Shown here in pieces: positions 26,945-35,875 of a stretch of DNA of 64,000 nt. The translations under genes and the position numbers were made by a program. This DNA comes from BOG-1155 sp963717985 (GTDB lineage: Bacteria > Desulfobacterota > Syntrophorhabdia > Syntrophorhabdales > WCHB1-27), in assembly GCA_963717985.1 (NCBI GenBank), contig CAVQYC010000003.1, positions 372,001-436,000 on the forward strand, in the 5' to 3' direction. Each line of letters opens with the position of its first letter. The stretch's first letter is position 1. The notes under the pieces are model-generated. The model saw nothing but the letters and a program-made list of their open reading frames with translations, was not told where the DNA came from and did not search any database.

Positions 26945-27880
26945 TCACTTGCGGTATTCCCAGTTGTAGAGCCTTTTCAGGCATTCGGGGCAGTAGCTGT
27001 GGGAAAACTGGGCATCGGTCCTCTCTTCGATGAATGACTCAATGGGTATCCACGACTCCTGGCTCGTGGGGTCGGCCCCGGCCGGCCTGATTTTTTTGCA
27101 GCCGGCACAGATGGGCAGCAGTCCCTCCAGCCTTTTGATACGGGAGAATGCCTCCTGGAGCTTCACGATCCCTTTGATCAGCTTCGTCCCGAAGAAATAG
27201 ACCATGGCGAGGCCGATCGCGAGGAAAAGCAGATGGACCAGATAGATCTGCGTCTCGTTCTTTCGGAGCGCTTCCTGGAAGGGGCCATAGGAAAAGGAAA
27301 TGCTCAACCCCCCTCTGACGTCCCCCACCCTGTATCCCTGCTTCCCATGGCAGCCTAAGCAGGATTCCTCAGTTTTCAGCGGCGCCATGTAACGGAACAT
27401 GGCCGACCGGTCACGCCCCACGATGGCGGATACCTCCTTGCTTCCCTTCTCGATCCTGTCGAGGGCACCCCTCTCCCACGGGTCCGGCGCGTTGGCCATG
27501 CTGGTGAGCTTCGAGCTGGTGACGTTGATTTTTATCCGGTCTTCGTTATTCATGACGCCCTTGATCAGCTTCGTCATATATTCTGGATGAATTCTGGTCA
27601 GCACCCTGCCGTCCTTCGTGGTGACGTCTCCCGGCAGCTCCCTGAGATCGGGCACGGGCTCAAGGTCCTCCGTCCTCGGCACATAGACACCCTGGTGCCG
27701 GGAAGTCCATTCCCTGACGATCAGAAGCTGCCGGAAAATAGAGCGCGCCACCACGGTTGCCAGTTCTTCATACTGCTGCCGGGCCCTTACCACGTCGAAG
27801 TAGAGCGAGAGGGCCAGGACGGCGACGAGCAGGACGGCGACGATCATGAGAAAGTTCCTGGCTTGGAGGGAAGGTTTCAC
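26945..27880 (-). CDS. Membrane-anchored heme-binding DUF3365 (Tll0287-like) protein with C-terminal zinc site
   Basis: The 311 residues comprise an N-terminal helix (about 10-28), a periplasmic DUF3365 sensor domain with a c-type heme motif CLGCH (about 175), and a second helix (about 212-232). The cytoplasmic tail has LLPICAGCKKIR and YCPECLKRLY, a cysteine pattern often found after PAS or GGDEF domains. No kinase or output enzyme is present, so it may sense redox state and pass the signal to a partner. The GTG start at 27880 overlaps the thioesterase stop by 4 bases (GTGA). Confidence 0.8.
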   Translation of the reverse strand: MKPSLQARNFLMIVAVLLVAVLALSLYFDVVRARQQYEELATVVARSIFRQLLIVREWTSRHQGVYVPRTEDLEPVPDLRELPGDVTTKDGRVLTRIHPEYMTKLIKGVMNNEDRIKINVTSSKLTSMANAPDPWERGALDRIEKGSKEVSAIVGRDRSAMFRYMAPLKTEESCLGCHGKQGYRVGDVRGGLSISFSYGPFQEALRKNETQIYLVHLLFLAIGLAMVYFFGTKLIKGIVKLQEAFSRIKRLEGLLPICAGCKKIRPAGADPTSQESWIPIESFIEERTDAQFSHSYCPECLKRLYNWEYRK

Positions 27881-28257
27881 GCCCCGAGCCTCTTCCTCAA
27901 TTCTGCGGGCAGGCGCTTCAGCTTTCCCGACCCGTCGACGCACACCATCAGCGTCTCACCTTCCGCCACTACCCGGCCTTCCTTGAGCACTTCGTGGCAC
28001 ATGGAGAATTGGGCGTTCTTCATCCCCGCTATCGACGTGTGCACCCCGATCTCATCCCCGTAGTGCAGTTTCTCCTTCAGGTCGAGCCGCGCCTTCTTGA
28101 CCATGATGAAGGTCCCCGTCTTCTCCCAGTCGGGAAGGGAGACGCCGAGGCTCAGCAGATGCTCAAACCACGACTTTTCGAAGAACCTCAGATAGTTCCC
28201 GAAGTAGACCACCCCGCCCGCATCCGTATCCTGGTAGTAAATCCTGGTTTTGTACAT
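27877..28257 (-). CDS. YbgC-like acyl-CoA thioesterase (hotdog fold)
   Basis: The 126-residue single hotdog domain has the 4HBT/YbgC signature YYQDTDAGGVVYFGNYLRFFE at its N-terminus (given in part), including the catalytic aspartate. The ATG at 28257 has AAAGGGG a few bases upstream. Members hydrolyse short-chain or aromatic acyl-CoAs. Here it is not near tol-pal but between hypE and the heme sensor, so an aromatic or fatty acyl-CoA role is possible and unproven. Confidence 0.88.
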   Translation of the reverse strand: MYKTRIYYQDTDAGGVVYFGNYLRFFEKSWFEHLLSLGVSLPDWEKTGTFIMVKKARLDLKEKLHYGDEIGVHTSIAGMKNAQFSMCHEVLKEGRVVAEGETLMVCVDGSGKLKRLPAELRKRLGA

Positions 28258-28451
28258 ATTGTCCCCTTTGTAACGGCCACAGGCGACCGGCGTGGCCTCA
28301 CGAGCGGAACAGCGAGCCTCGGGGCGCCTCAGCGTGCGGGGGCACCCAGGCGGCCAATTGGCGGGTCGTACATTTCTCGAACAGGCCGTTGGCCGACCGA
28401 CAGAATAGCGATAGAAAGACATAGAACACAAAAGATAGAAAAAGAGCGAAC

Positions 28452-29462
28452 CTAGCAAATCCTCGGAAACTGATCGCTCGCCAGCATCTCCACGATCCGC
28501 CTGACGCCATACGCGTTCCTGACCGTCACGATGCCGGGGTGGTCCTGCGTCACATGGCCTATTATGGCGGCGTTTTTCCCGTACACGTTCCCCCTCATCG
28601 CATCGAGGACCCGCCCCGCATCGGCTTCCGGCACCACTGCCACGAGCTTTCCCTCATTGGCCAGGTAGAGGTAATCGAGGCCAAGCATCTCGCAGGCAGC
28701 CGCAACCGCCTCCGACACGGGAAGGCGCTCCTCCTCGATGTCTATCCCTACCGACGAGCTCGCTGCGATCTCTTTGAGAGTGGTGGCGATGCCGCCCCTT
28801 GTGGGGTCCCGCATCGCATGCACCGTGGGTGCGGCGTAGAGCATGCTCTTGACCAGCCTGTTTAACGGCGCGACGTCGCTTGTGACCGGGCTCTTGAAAT
28901 GGAGACTCTGCCGCTGGCTCAGGACCGTAACGCCATGGTCTCCTATGGTCCCGCTCACGATTACGGCATCCCCCGGCAACGCACGCTGCACGGAGACATC
29001 CACGCCGTCCGGCACGACGCCGACCCCTGCGGTATTGATAAACAACCCGTCAGCCGCACGCCTTTCCACGACCTTCGTATCCCCGCAGACAATCGAAACG
29101 CCTGCCTCGCGGCTGGCCTCGCTCATGGAAATAACTATCCGCTCCAAATCGGCAACGGCAAACCCCTCTTCGATAATAAACCCTGCGCTCAGGTAAAGGG
29201 GCTCAGCCCCGCGCATCGAGAGGTCGTTCACAGTCCCGCAGACGGCCAGCCGGCCGATGTTGCCGCCCGGGAAAAAGATCGGTTTTACCACATAGCTGTC
29301 AGTGGTGAAGGCTGTCTTCCCCTGGGGCAGGCGGAACAGGGATGCATCTTCAAGCGGCAGGAGCAGAGGATTGCCGAAATAGCGGACGAAGAGGCCCTCT
29401 ATCAGCTCATGACTCAAACCCCCTCCGCTTCCGTGACCGAGTAGTATCAGTTTTTCATCCAT
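28452..29462 (-). CDS. hypE: Hydrogenase maturation protein HypE
   Basis: The 336-residue AIR-synthase-like protein dehydrates the carbamoyl group on its C-terminal cysteine to the cyanide ligand of NiFe hydrogenase. The N-terminal HGSGGG motif, the CGTVNDLSMRGA ATP-binding region and the essential C-terminal PRIC are all present. It overlaps hypD by 8 bases. A 194-base gap before the thioesterase holds an inverted-repeat-rich, GC-rich stretch. Confidence 0.96.
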   Translation of the reverse strand: MDEKLILLGHGSGGGLSHELIEGLFVRYFGNPLLLPLEDASLFRLPQGKTAFTTDSYVVKPIFFPGGNIGRLAVCGTVNDLSMRGAEPLYLSAGFIIEEGFAVADLERIVISMSEASREAGVSIVCGDTKVVERRAADGLFINTAGVGVVPDGVDVSVQRALPGDAVIVSGTIGDHGVTVLSQRQSLHFKSPVTSDVAPLNRLVKSMLYAAPTVHAMRDPTRGGIATTLKEIAASSSVGIDIEEERLPVSEAVAAACEMLGLDYLYLANEGKLVAVVPEADAGRVLDAMRGNVYGKNAAIIGHVTQDHPGIVTVRNAYGVRRIVEMLASDQFPRIC

Positions 29463-30534
29463 AGAGATAGTAAGCAGCGCAGCTTCCTTCGGAAGAGACC
29501 ATGCACGGTCCTACAGGGTGAAGAGGGGTGCAGATTGTTTTAAAAAGGGGACACTCATCGGGCTTCCTGACGCCCCTTATGACCTCGCCGCAATGGCACC
29601 CGTCAGGCACTGAGCTCTCCGGGACATCCACATCGAAGAGACGCCGGGCGTCATGGCAGCCATATTCTTCCCTGATGTGCAAGCCGCTCCCAGGGATTAT
29701 GCCGAGCCCCCTCCAGCATGCGGGGCCTTTCTCAAAGACCTGTTCCATCATCTCGTAGGCGGGTATCGTCCCCTCCGGCGTCACACATCGCGGATACGTG
29801 TTTGCCACGCGGGGCTCACCTTCTTCACACTGTCGCACAATCTCAAGAATGGCCCAGAGGATGTCGACCGGCTCAAACCCGGCCACTGCCGCCGGTATAT
29901 GGTACGAGTCCGTCAGGAACTGCCATGCCTTCCATCCCGTCACCGTGGACACGTGCCCGGGACAGAGGATGCCGTCGAGCCCGATCTCCTGTGAATCGAG
30001 GATTGCCCTCATCGCCGGCGGCGTCAGCTTATGCATCGACAGCACTGCGTAGTTGTCGAGCCCCATACTTTCCGCCTCCGCTATCGAGGCAGCCACCGCG
30101 GGCGCCGTTGTCTCAAAACCAATGCCGAGAAAGACCACCCAGCTCGCGGGGTTATCGGCTGCAAGCTTAAGGGCGTCGAGCGGGGAATAGACCATGGAGA
30201 CGCGAGCCCCTTCCGCCTTAGCGGTGAGGAGGCTTTCCCTTGTGCCGGGCACTTTCAGGAGGTCGCCGAAGGTTGTGACAATAATATCCGGACGTTTTGA
30301 AAGGGCAATCGCGTAGTCTATATCGCTGTTATCGGTGACACAGACCGGGCAGCCCGGGCCGGAAAACATCTCGATGGTCGGCGGCAAGAGCTGCCTGATC
30401 CCGAACCGGTGTATGGCATGGGTATGGGTGCCGCAAAACTCCATGATCTTGACCGGTTTTTTGGATACGGCCCATATCCGCGCCTTTAGTTTTTCGACGA
30501 TTGAGGGGTCGCGAAAGGCATCACTCTTCTGCAT
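29455..30534 (-). CDS. hypD: Hydrogenase maturation protein HypD
   Basis: The 359-residue [4Fe-4S] scaffold builds the Fe(CN)2CO unit together with HypC. MEFCGTHTHAIHRFG (about 36-50), GPGCPVCVT (about 62-70, redox-active CxxC) and the C-terminal cysteine cluster (CHCGEVIRG, CPLF) match the family. It overlaps hypC by 14 bases and hypE by 8 bases. Confidence 0.96.
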   Translation of the reverse strand: MQKSDAFRDPSIVEKLKARIWAVSKKPVKIMEFCGTHTHAIHRFGIRQLLPPTIEMFSGPGCPVCVTDNSDIDYAIALSKRPDIIVTTFGDLLKVPGTRESLLTAKAEGARVSMVYSPLDALKLAADNPASWVVFLGIGFETTAPAVAASIAEAESMGLDNYAVLSMHKLTPPAMRAILDSQEIGLDGILCPGHVSTVTGWKAWQFLTDSYHIPAAVAGFEPVDILWAILEIVRQCEEGEPRVANTYPRCVTPEGTIPAYEMMEQVFEKGPACWRGLGIIPGSGLHIREEYGCHDARRLFDVDVPESSVPDGCHCGEVIRGVRKPDECPLFKTICTPLHPVGPCMVSSEGSCAAYYLYG

Positions 30535-30748
30535 CCAACCCTGCTATCTCTTCCAAAAGCTCGAAGGTTTCTTCTGCCTCGGCGCTGTTCATGACGCTTA
30601 TCGCGTAGCCGGCGTGCATGATGACATAGTCGCCAACCTTTGCTTCCGGGGTGAAGAGTACGTTCACGGTGGTCATGTTGCCTGCAAGCTCGGCATCTGC
30701 CATGACGCCGTCGATCTTCGTGATGAGCGCGGGGACTGCAAGACACAT
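30521..30748 (-). CDS. hypC: Hydrogenase maturation chaperone HypC
   Basis: The 75 residues start at MCLAVPALI, with the catalytic Cys2 that holds the iron unit. VGDYVIMHAGYAI is the second family motif. The frame is open further upstream, but the conserved N-terminal cysteine fixes the start at 30748. It lies 70 bases after hypF. Confidence 0.95.
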   Translation of the reverse strand: MCLAVPALITKIDGVMADAELAGNMTTVNVLFTPEAKVGDYVIMHAGYAISVMNSAEAEETFELLEEIAGLDAEE

Positions 30749-30818
30749 AAGACACACAGTATACGATAGTTCCCATGGTCTTACAAGGGGCGCAGCGAGA
30801 AATCTTCGGCGCGATAGA

Positions 30819-33140
30819 CTACAATAGTCTATGTGCGAGGGCGTGCGCCACAACTGCCTGACCGAGGGCTATGCCGCCGTCGTTGCACGGCACCTGCCGG
30901 TGAGTAACGCACGCCAGGCCGGATGCCGCAAGCAGGCTGACGGTCAGGTCCGCAAGGAGCTTGTTTTGGAAGCACCCGCCGCTCAGGACGACCGTCTTTA
31001 TGCCTGTCTCTTCCGAAAGAAGGAGCGAGACACGCCGGATCACGTGCGCCACGGTATGGTGAAACCGCAAGGCGATCTCCGGGACGCCCACCCCCTGCAC
31101 CGCGTCGTTGGCGATGGCGCCTAAAAGCTCTCCAAGCCTGACCTGAAAGGGGCCGTCCGCCTTGTCAATTGAGAAGGGATACGGCGTATCAGGGCCGGCT
31201 GTGGCGGCGACCATCTCGAGCGCAATCGCTGCCTGCCCCTCGAAGGTAATCGTCCTCCTCAGGTTCAAAAGGGCGGCGACCGCATCAAAGAGACGACCGC
31301 AGGACGAGGTGAGGGGCGTATTTATCCGGTTGGCGATCTGGGTAGCGATAATCTCCCGTTCCTCAGCCGGTATTTCGGATAGCGAGGGGAGATCCGGCAT
31401 CAGGCCCCCTAGGGCGCGAAGGTACGCGAAGGCGAGGCGATAGGGCTTTCTTATGGAGACCTCTCCGCCGGGAAGGGGCATCTGCTCAAGACTCGCCGCC
31501 CTATCGAAGCCCGCATAGGTACTGATGAGGAATTCGCCCCCCCAAACCGACCCGTCCGGGCCGAAGCCCGATCCGTCGAAAGCCACACCGATGACCGGAC
31601 CTGGCAGGCCGTGCTCCGCCATACAGGAGGCAACGTGCGCATGGTGATGCTGCACGCCCACAAGGGGGAGCACGCCTTCGAACCGCCGGGCGTAGCGGGT
31701 CGAAAGGTAGTCGGGATGGAGGTCGTGGGCGATAATCTCGGGGGTGACGCGGAAAAGCTGCTCGTAAAGGTCGATAGTGGCAATAAAGTGTTCGAGGGTA
31801 TCGAGGTTTTCGAGGTCGCCGATGTGCTGGCTGAGAAATGCAAACTCATCGCGGGTAACGCAGAAGGTATTCTTCTCCGCGGCGCCTGTTGCGAGGATAG
31901 GCTTGGTCTTAAAGGGGAGCTTCACCGGATTCGGGGCATAGCTCCTCGCCCTCCTGATCGCCTCGGGCGCCCGGCCACGGATGCGGTAGACGCTGTCGTC
32001 GTAGCGTGAATGGATATCCCTGTTGTGAAAGAGGAAATAATCGGCAAGCGCGCCGAGGCGCAGCCTTGCCTCCTCGTTATCTTTTGCGATAGGCTCCTCG
32101 GACAGATTACCGCTTGTCATGACGAGGGGCTTGCCGAAATCGCGAAGCAGGAGGTGATGGATCGGCGTATAGGGCAGCATGACGCCCAGATACCGGTTTC
32201 CCGGGGCCACCGCAGGCGACACGGAAGAGCCCTCCTTGAGGCGGAGAAGCACGATAGGCGCTTCCGGCGCGCCAAGGAGACGCGCCTCCTCATCGTCGAC
32301 AAGGCAGTATTTTCGCACCTCTTCCATATCCTGCATCATGAGCGCAAAGGGCTTGTCGGGTCTTCTCTTCCTCTCCCGCAAAGCGCTGACGGCATCCGTA
32401 TCCGTGGCATCGCAAGCGAGCTGAAAACCGCCCAGGCCCTTGAGCGCTACAATCGCGCCAGCCCTTAACAGAGCCGCCGTCTCGCCAATCGGGTCATCAT
32501 CTGCCCGCGCCCGCCGGTGCGCATCCTCCAGCCACACCTTCGGCCCGCATACCGGGCAGGCATTCGGCTGCGCGTGGAAGCGGCGGTTCAGAGGGTCAAC
32601 GTACTCACTCAGGCATTGGTCGCACATATGGAAAGGTGCCATGGTGGTGTATGGCCTGTCGTAAGGGATGTCCGTGATGATCGTGAACCTGGGGCCGCAA
32701 TTCGTACAGTTGGTAAAAGGGTAGCGATATCTCCTATCGTGGGGGTCGAAGAGCTCACGGACGCAGTCGGCACACGTGGCGATGTCGGGTGAGATGAGCT
32801 GGTAGCCCGCATCGGCCCGGCTCTCCCGTATCTCGAAACCGCGATAGCCGACGGGCTTTCCATCGGCCGTCTCGACGCCCTCTATACGGGCCCTGGGCGG
32901 CGCGTCATGGGTGACGCGCCCGATGAACGCGTCCACCTCCGCACTCTTCCCCTCGACCTCTATCTCAACCGCGCTGCTCGTATTGATGACCCAGCCGCTG
33001 AGGCCATGGTCCCTGGCAAGTCTGAAGATGAAGGGGCGGAAGCCGACACCCTGAACGACCCCATGAACGGTGAGGTGTTTCAGGACTTGATCTTTTTCAG
33101 CCAGTCTATCCAATCCTCCAGTCCCTCCTTCGTGCGGCAT
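30819..33140 (-). CDS. hypF: Carbamoyltransferase HypF
   Basis: About 773 residues in the full HypF order: acylphosphatase (VHGVVQGVGFRPF, about 25-37), two C4 zinc fingers (CADC/NCTNCG and CDQC/ACPVCG, about 115-200), a YrdC-like domain and a Kae1-like domain with HHHAHVASCMAEHG. It transfers carbamoyl phosphate to HypE. The ATG at 33140 lies 61 bases inside hypB. A TTG at 33113, about 10 bases after AAGGAGG, may be the real start. Confidence 0.95.
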   Translation of the reverse strand: MPHEGGTGGLDRLAEKDQVLKHLTVHGVVQGVGFRPFIFRLARDHGLSGWVINTSSAVEIEVEGKSAEVDAFIGRVTHDAPPRARIEGVETADGKPVGYRGFEIRESRADAGYQLISPDIATCADCVRELFDPHDRRYRYPFTNCTNCGPRFTIITDIPYDRPYTTMAPFHMCDQCLSEYVDPLNRRFHAQPNACPVCGPKVWLEDAHRRARADDDPIGETAALLRAGAIVALKGLGGFQLACDATDTDAVSALRERKRRPDKPFALMMQDMEEVRKYCLVDDEEARLLGAPEAPIVLLRLKEGSSVSPAVAPGNRYLGVMLPYTPIHHLLLRDFGKPLVMTSGNLSEEPIAKDNEEARLRLGALADYFLFHNRDIHSRYDDSVYRIRGRAPEAIRRARSYAPNPVKLPFKTKPILATGAAEKNTFCVTRDEFAFLSQHIGDLENLDTLEHFIATIDLYEQLFRVTPEIIAHDLHPDYLSTRYARRFEGVLPLVGVQHHHAHVASCMAEHGLPGPVIGVAFDGSGFGPDGSVWGGEFLISTYAGFDRAASLEQMPLPGGEVSIRKPYRLAFAYLRALGGLMPDLPSLSEIPAEEREIIATQIANRINTPLTSSCGRLFDAVAALLNLRRTITFEGQAAIALEMVAATAGPDTPYPFSIDKADGPFQVRLGELLGAIANDAVQGVGVPEIALRFHHTVAHVIRRVSLLLSEETGIKTVVLSGGCFQNKLLADLTVSLLAASGLACVTHRQVPCNDGGIALGQAVVAHALAHRLL

Positions 33141-33718
33141 GAGACCTGGAAAACAGGGGCTTTCGGATTGACCGCAGCCACGCCTTCCATGAAGCGGGCC
33201 ACGTTGAAATCGATGTAGGGCAGGACGTCCATCTTGTTCAGCACGACCGCCTGAACGGTACTGAACATGCCGGGATACTTGAAGGGTTTGTCGTCCCCTT
33301 CCGGTACCGACGCGACGAGCACCCGCACTTTCTCCCCCAACACGAACTCGGCCGGGCAGACCAGGTTCCCCACGTTCTCGATAAACAGGTATTTCGCCTT
33401 GTCGATAGAGAGCTTTTTGAGTGAGGTCTTTATCATGGCCGCGTCGAGATGGCAGGCCCCTCCCGTGTTGATCTGGACGACGGGCACCTGTTTTTCGCCC
33501 ACTTTTTCCGCATCGAACGTGGAGGCTATGTCTCCCTCGATGACCGCTATCGGCTCGCCCAGTCCTTCTATGGTCCTCAGTATGAGGCTTGTCTTGCCCG
33601 CGCCCGGCGACGCCATGATGTTGACGGCGACGATGCCCTGCTTCTCGAAGAGGAGCTTGTTCTCCGCGGCCATCTGCTCGTTGGCGTCCAGGATGTTCTT
33701 TACCACATTAATCTTCAT
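33080..33718 (-). CDS. hypB: Hydrogenase nickel incorporation GTPase HypB
   Basis: The 212 residues contain P-loop NIMASPGAGKTSLI (about 33-46), the GGACHLD metal-binding segment (about 95-101) and the NKMD base motif. It delivers nickel with HypA. The N-terminal histidine-rich storage tail found in some species is absent. It lies 3 bases after hypA and overlaps hypF. Confidence 0.95.
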   Translation of the reverse strand: MKINVVKNILDANEQMAAENKLLFEKQGIVAVNIMASPGAGKTSLILRTIEGLGEPIAVIEGDIASTFDAEKVGEKQVPVVQINTGGACHLDAAMIKTSLKKLSIDKAKYLFIENVGNLVCPAEFVLGEKVRVLVASVPEGDDKPFKYPGMFSTVQAVVLNKMDVLPYIDFNVARFMEGVAAVNPKAPVFQVSCRTKEGLEDWIDWLKKIKS

Positions 33719-33721
33719 CGC

Positions 33722-34054
33722 CTAATCCTCCACTTCTATGCTTTCCATATAGAACTCTCTCCCGGCGGTCACTTCCCCGCCGCGTTTTCCGCATTGAGGG
33801 CAAACGCCCTCCCTCTCCATGCCGAACGTACAGGAGCAACAGACGCATCGTATCACGGCAGGTACCTTCGTCACGAAAAGACGGGCGTTTTCTGCGGGGG
33901 TATCCTTCGAAATCACGTCGAAGCAGAACCTGATAGACTCCTCGACGACGCTCGAAAGCTCCCCGACAACCAGATTTATCCCCGTTATCCGCCGGTTCTG
34001 CGCCTCACGTACGGCGATATCTATAATATTTTGCGTAAGGGTCAACTCATGCAT
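33722..34054 (-). CDS. hypA: Hydrogenase nickel incorporation protein HypA
   Basis: The 110 residues start MHELTLTQN, with His2 being the nickel ligand. The zinc loop CVCCSCTFGMEREGVCPQCG (about 74-93) contains extra cysteines but keeps the two CxxC pairs. It is the first gene of hypABFCDE. A TATACT box about 40 bases upstream may belong to its promoter, without a good -35. Confidence 0.94.
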   Translation of the reverse strand: MHELTLTQNIIDIAVREAQNRRITGINLVVGELSSVVEESIRFCFDVISKDTPAENARLFVTKVPAVIRCVCCSCTFGMEREGVCPQCGKRGGEVTAGREFYMESIEVED

Positions 34055-34171
34055 GCTCGACCGTACCGCTTTCCTTACTCTTTCCCGAAGCTCCAGTATA
34101 CCACAACGACGGCCTTGAACATAGCCGGGTCTGTATACAGTACGCCGCGCCCTCTCCCCTCGATCCGGCTT

Positions 34172-34834
34172 TCAGCAGCTCGACGGACTCGCACCCAAAC
34201 GACGGCGACGACCCCGCAGGTATTCGATTATGCCCGGAAGCAGCGAGATCACTATAATGGCGAGGATAACCAGGGTAAAGTTGCGCTTGACGACGGGTAT
34301 GTTGCCGAAAAAATAGCCCCCCAGTATGAAGACCAGCACCCAGCCTATGCTGCCCCCGATGCTGTAGAGGATAAAGCGCCTGTAGGCCATTGCGCCGACC
34401 CCGGCGACAAAGGGCGCGAAGGTCCGGACAATGGGCATGAACCGCGCGATGATCACCGTTTTTCCGCCGTACTTCAGGTAAAACTCGTGCGTCCTTTCCA
34501 GGTGCTTCCTGTTGAGCAGCCGGGATTCCCCGCTCGAAAAAACCTTGGGTCCGGTAACACGACCGATCCAATAGTTTGACGAGTCTCCTATCATTGCGGC
34601 AAGGGGGAGAGAGAAGACAAGCCACGTGAGATCAAGGGCACCGAGGGCCGCAAAGGCGCCTGCGGCAAAAAGCAGGGAATCACCGGGGAGGAACGGGGTA
34701 ACGACAAGACCCGTCTCGCAAAAGAGGATGACAAAGAGGAGGAGATGGGTCCAGAAGCCATAGTGTTGTATGACCATCCCAAGGTGCTTGTCCAAATGGA
34801 CGATAATATCGAGTCCGTATTTTACCAGTTCCAT
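34172..34834 (-). CDS. DedA family membrane protein
   Basis: The 220-residue SNARE-associated (DedA) protein has about five hydrophobic segments, the VTPFLPGDSLLFAAGAFA loop and the acidic/arginine motif RFMPIVRTFAPFVAG. DedA proteins flip phospholipids such as undecaprenyl phosphate or phosphatidylethanolamine across the inner membrane. It stands alone between hypA and recR on the same strand. Confidence 0.93.
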   Translation of the reverse strand: MELVKYGLDIIVHLDKHLGMVIQHYGFWTHLLLFVILFCETGLVVTPFLPGDSLLFAAGAFAALGALDLTWLVFSLPLAAMIGDSSNYWIGRVTGPKVFSSGESRLLNRKHLERTHEFYLKYGGKTVIIARFMPIVRTFAPFVAGVGAMAYRRFILYSIGGSIGWVLVFILGGYFFGNIPVVKRNFTLVILAIIVISLLPGIIEYLRGRRRRLGASPSSC

Positions 34835-34881
34835 AGGATGTGCGCCTTTCTCCTTCGATGCCCCCCGCGTCGGGAAGCCGA

Positions 34882-35490
34882 CTACGAGCCCTCTTTCATG
34901 TTTCTTCTGTTATCCAGGGCGCTCTTGATGGTAAGGGGGTCGATATAGACGATATCACCGCCGATAGGTATACCCGAGGCAATGCGGGTGATCCTCACTT
35001 GGAACGGCCTGGTCATCTCGACGATATAGTGGGCGGTGGTATTGCCCTCTATGGTAGGGTTGGTGGCGATAATAAGCTCCTTAATGCCTTCCCTGGCTAT
35101 GCGCTCCTTCATCTCAGGGATCCTGATCTCGTCCGGCCCTATCCCCTCGATAGGGTTTATCACCCCGTGGAGTATGTGATACCGGTAGACGCCGGGAAAC
35201 GCCGACTCGATTACCATCAGATGGGAGGGCTCTTCCACAACGCAGAGCATGTCGTGGCTGCGCTTTTCGTCCCGGCATATGTGACAGGGGTCGATATCGG
35301 TAATGTTGAAGCAGGTGCTGCAGAGCCTTACTTTTTCTTTCACCTCGGCAATGCTCCGGCTAAGCTCGGAGACATAGGTCTGGCGCGCGTTGAGCAGGAA
35401 GAAGGCAAGCCTCGTCGCGCTCTTCCTTCCGATGCCGGGCAGTTTAGAGAGGCGTTCTATCAATCTTTCTATAGGTTCCGGATAAAGCAT
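34882..35490 (-). CDS. recR: Recombination protein RecR
   Basis: The 202 residues comprise the N-terminal helix-hairpin-helix (LSKLPGIGRKSATRLAFFLL), a C4 zinc finger (CSTC...CHIC, about 57-72) and a Toprim domain (LCVVEEPSHLMVIE, ATNPTIEGNTTA). It loads RecA with RecF/RecO at gaps. It directly follows ybaB (stop and start abut) in the conserved dnaX-ybaB-recR order. Confidence 0.96.
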   Translation of the reverse strand: MLYPEPIERLIERLSKLPGIGRKSATRLAFFLLNARQTYVSELSRSIAEVKEKVRLCSTCFNITDIDPCHICRDEKRSHDMLCVVEEPSHLMVIESAFPGVYRYHILHGVINPIEGIGPDEIRIPEMKERIAREGIKELIIATNPTIEGNTTAHYIVEMTRPFQVRITRIASGIPIGGDIVYIDPLTIKSALDNRRNMKEGS

Positions 35491-35805
35491 CTACATCCCG
35501 AATGGAAGCTGCATGCCGCCGGTTATCTTTGCCAGCTCTTCCTTCCACATGTCCTTTGATTTGCTCAAACCCTCATTCACCGCCGCAACAACAAGGTCTT
35601 CCAGCATCTCCTTGTCCTGTTCCTTCCATATCTCATCGGAGATCTTAAGTGAGATCAGATCCTGCTTCCCATTGACGACGCAGGTGACCATGCCGCCACC
35701 CGACTGTCCCTCCACTGTCTTCGACTCCATCTCCTCCTGCAACTGCTGGAATCGCTCCTGCATTTTTTTTGCCTGATTCAGAATCTGCCCAAAACCCTTC
35801 GACAT
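35491..35805 (-). CDS. ybaB: YbaB/EbfC nucleoid-associated protein
   Basis: The 104 residues have a long N-terminal helix (LNQAKKMQERFQQLQEEME) and the conserved GGGMVTCVVNGKQDL core. It is a dimeric DNA-binding protein found beside dnaX and recR in most bacteria. It lies 70 bases after dnaX. Confidence 0.95.
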   Translation of the reverse strand: MSKGFGQILNQAKKMQERFQQLQEEMESKTVEGQSGGGMVTCVVNGKQDLISLKISDEIWKEQDKEMLEDLVVAAVNEGLSKSKDMWKEELAKITGGMQLPFGM

Positions 35806-35875
35806 TATTGCCTCCTTTAGAGATAAGGATGCGCCCCTTACGTTATGGACCAGCCCATAGCTTAAGGGGCACCAA

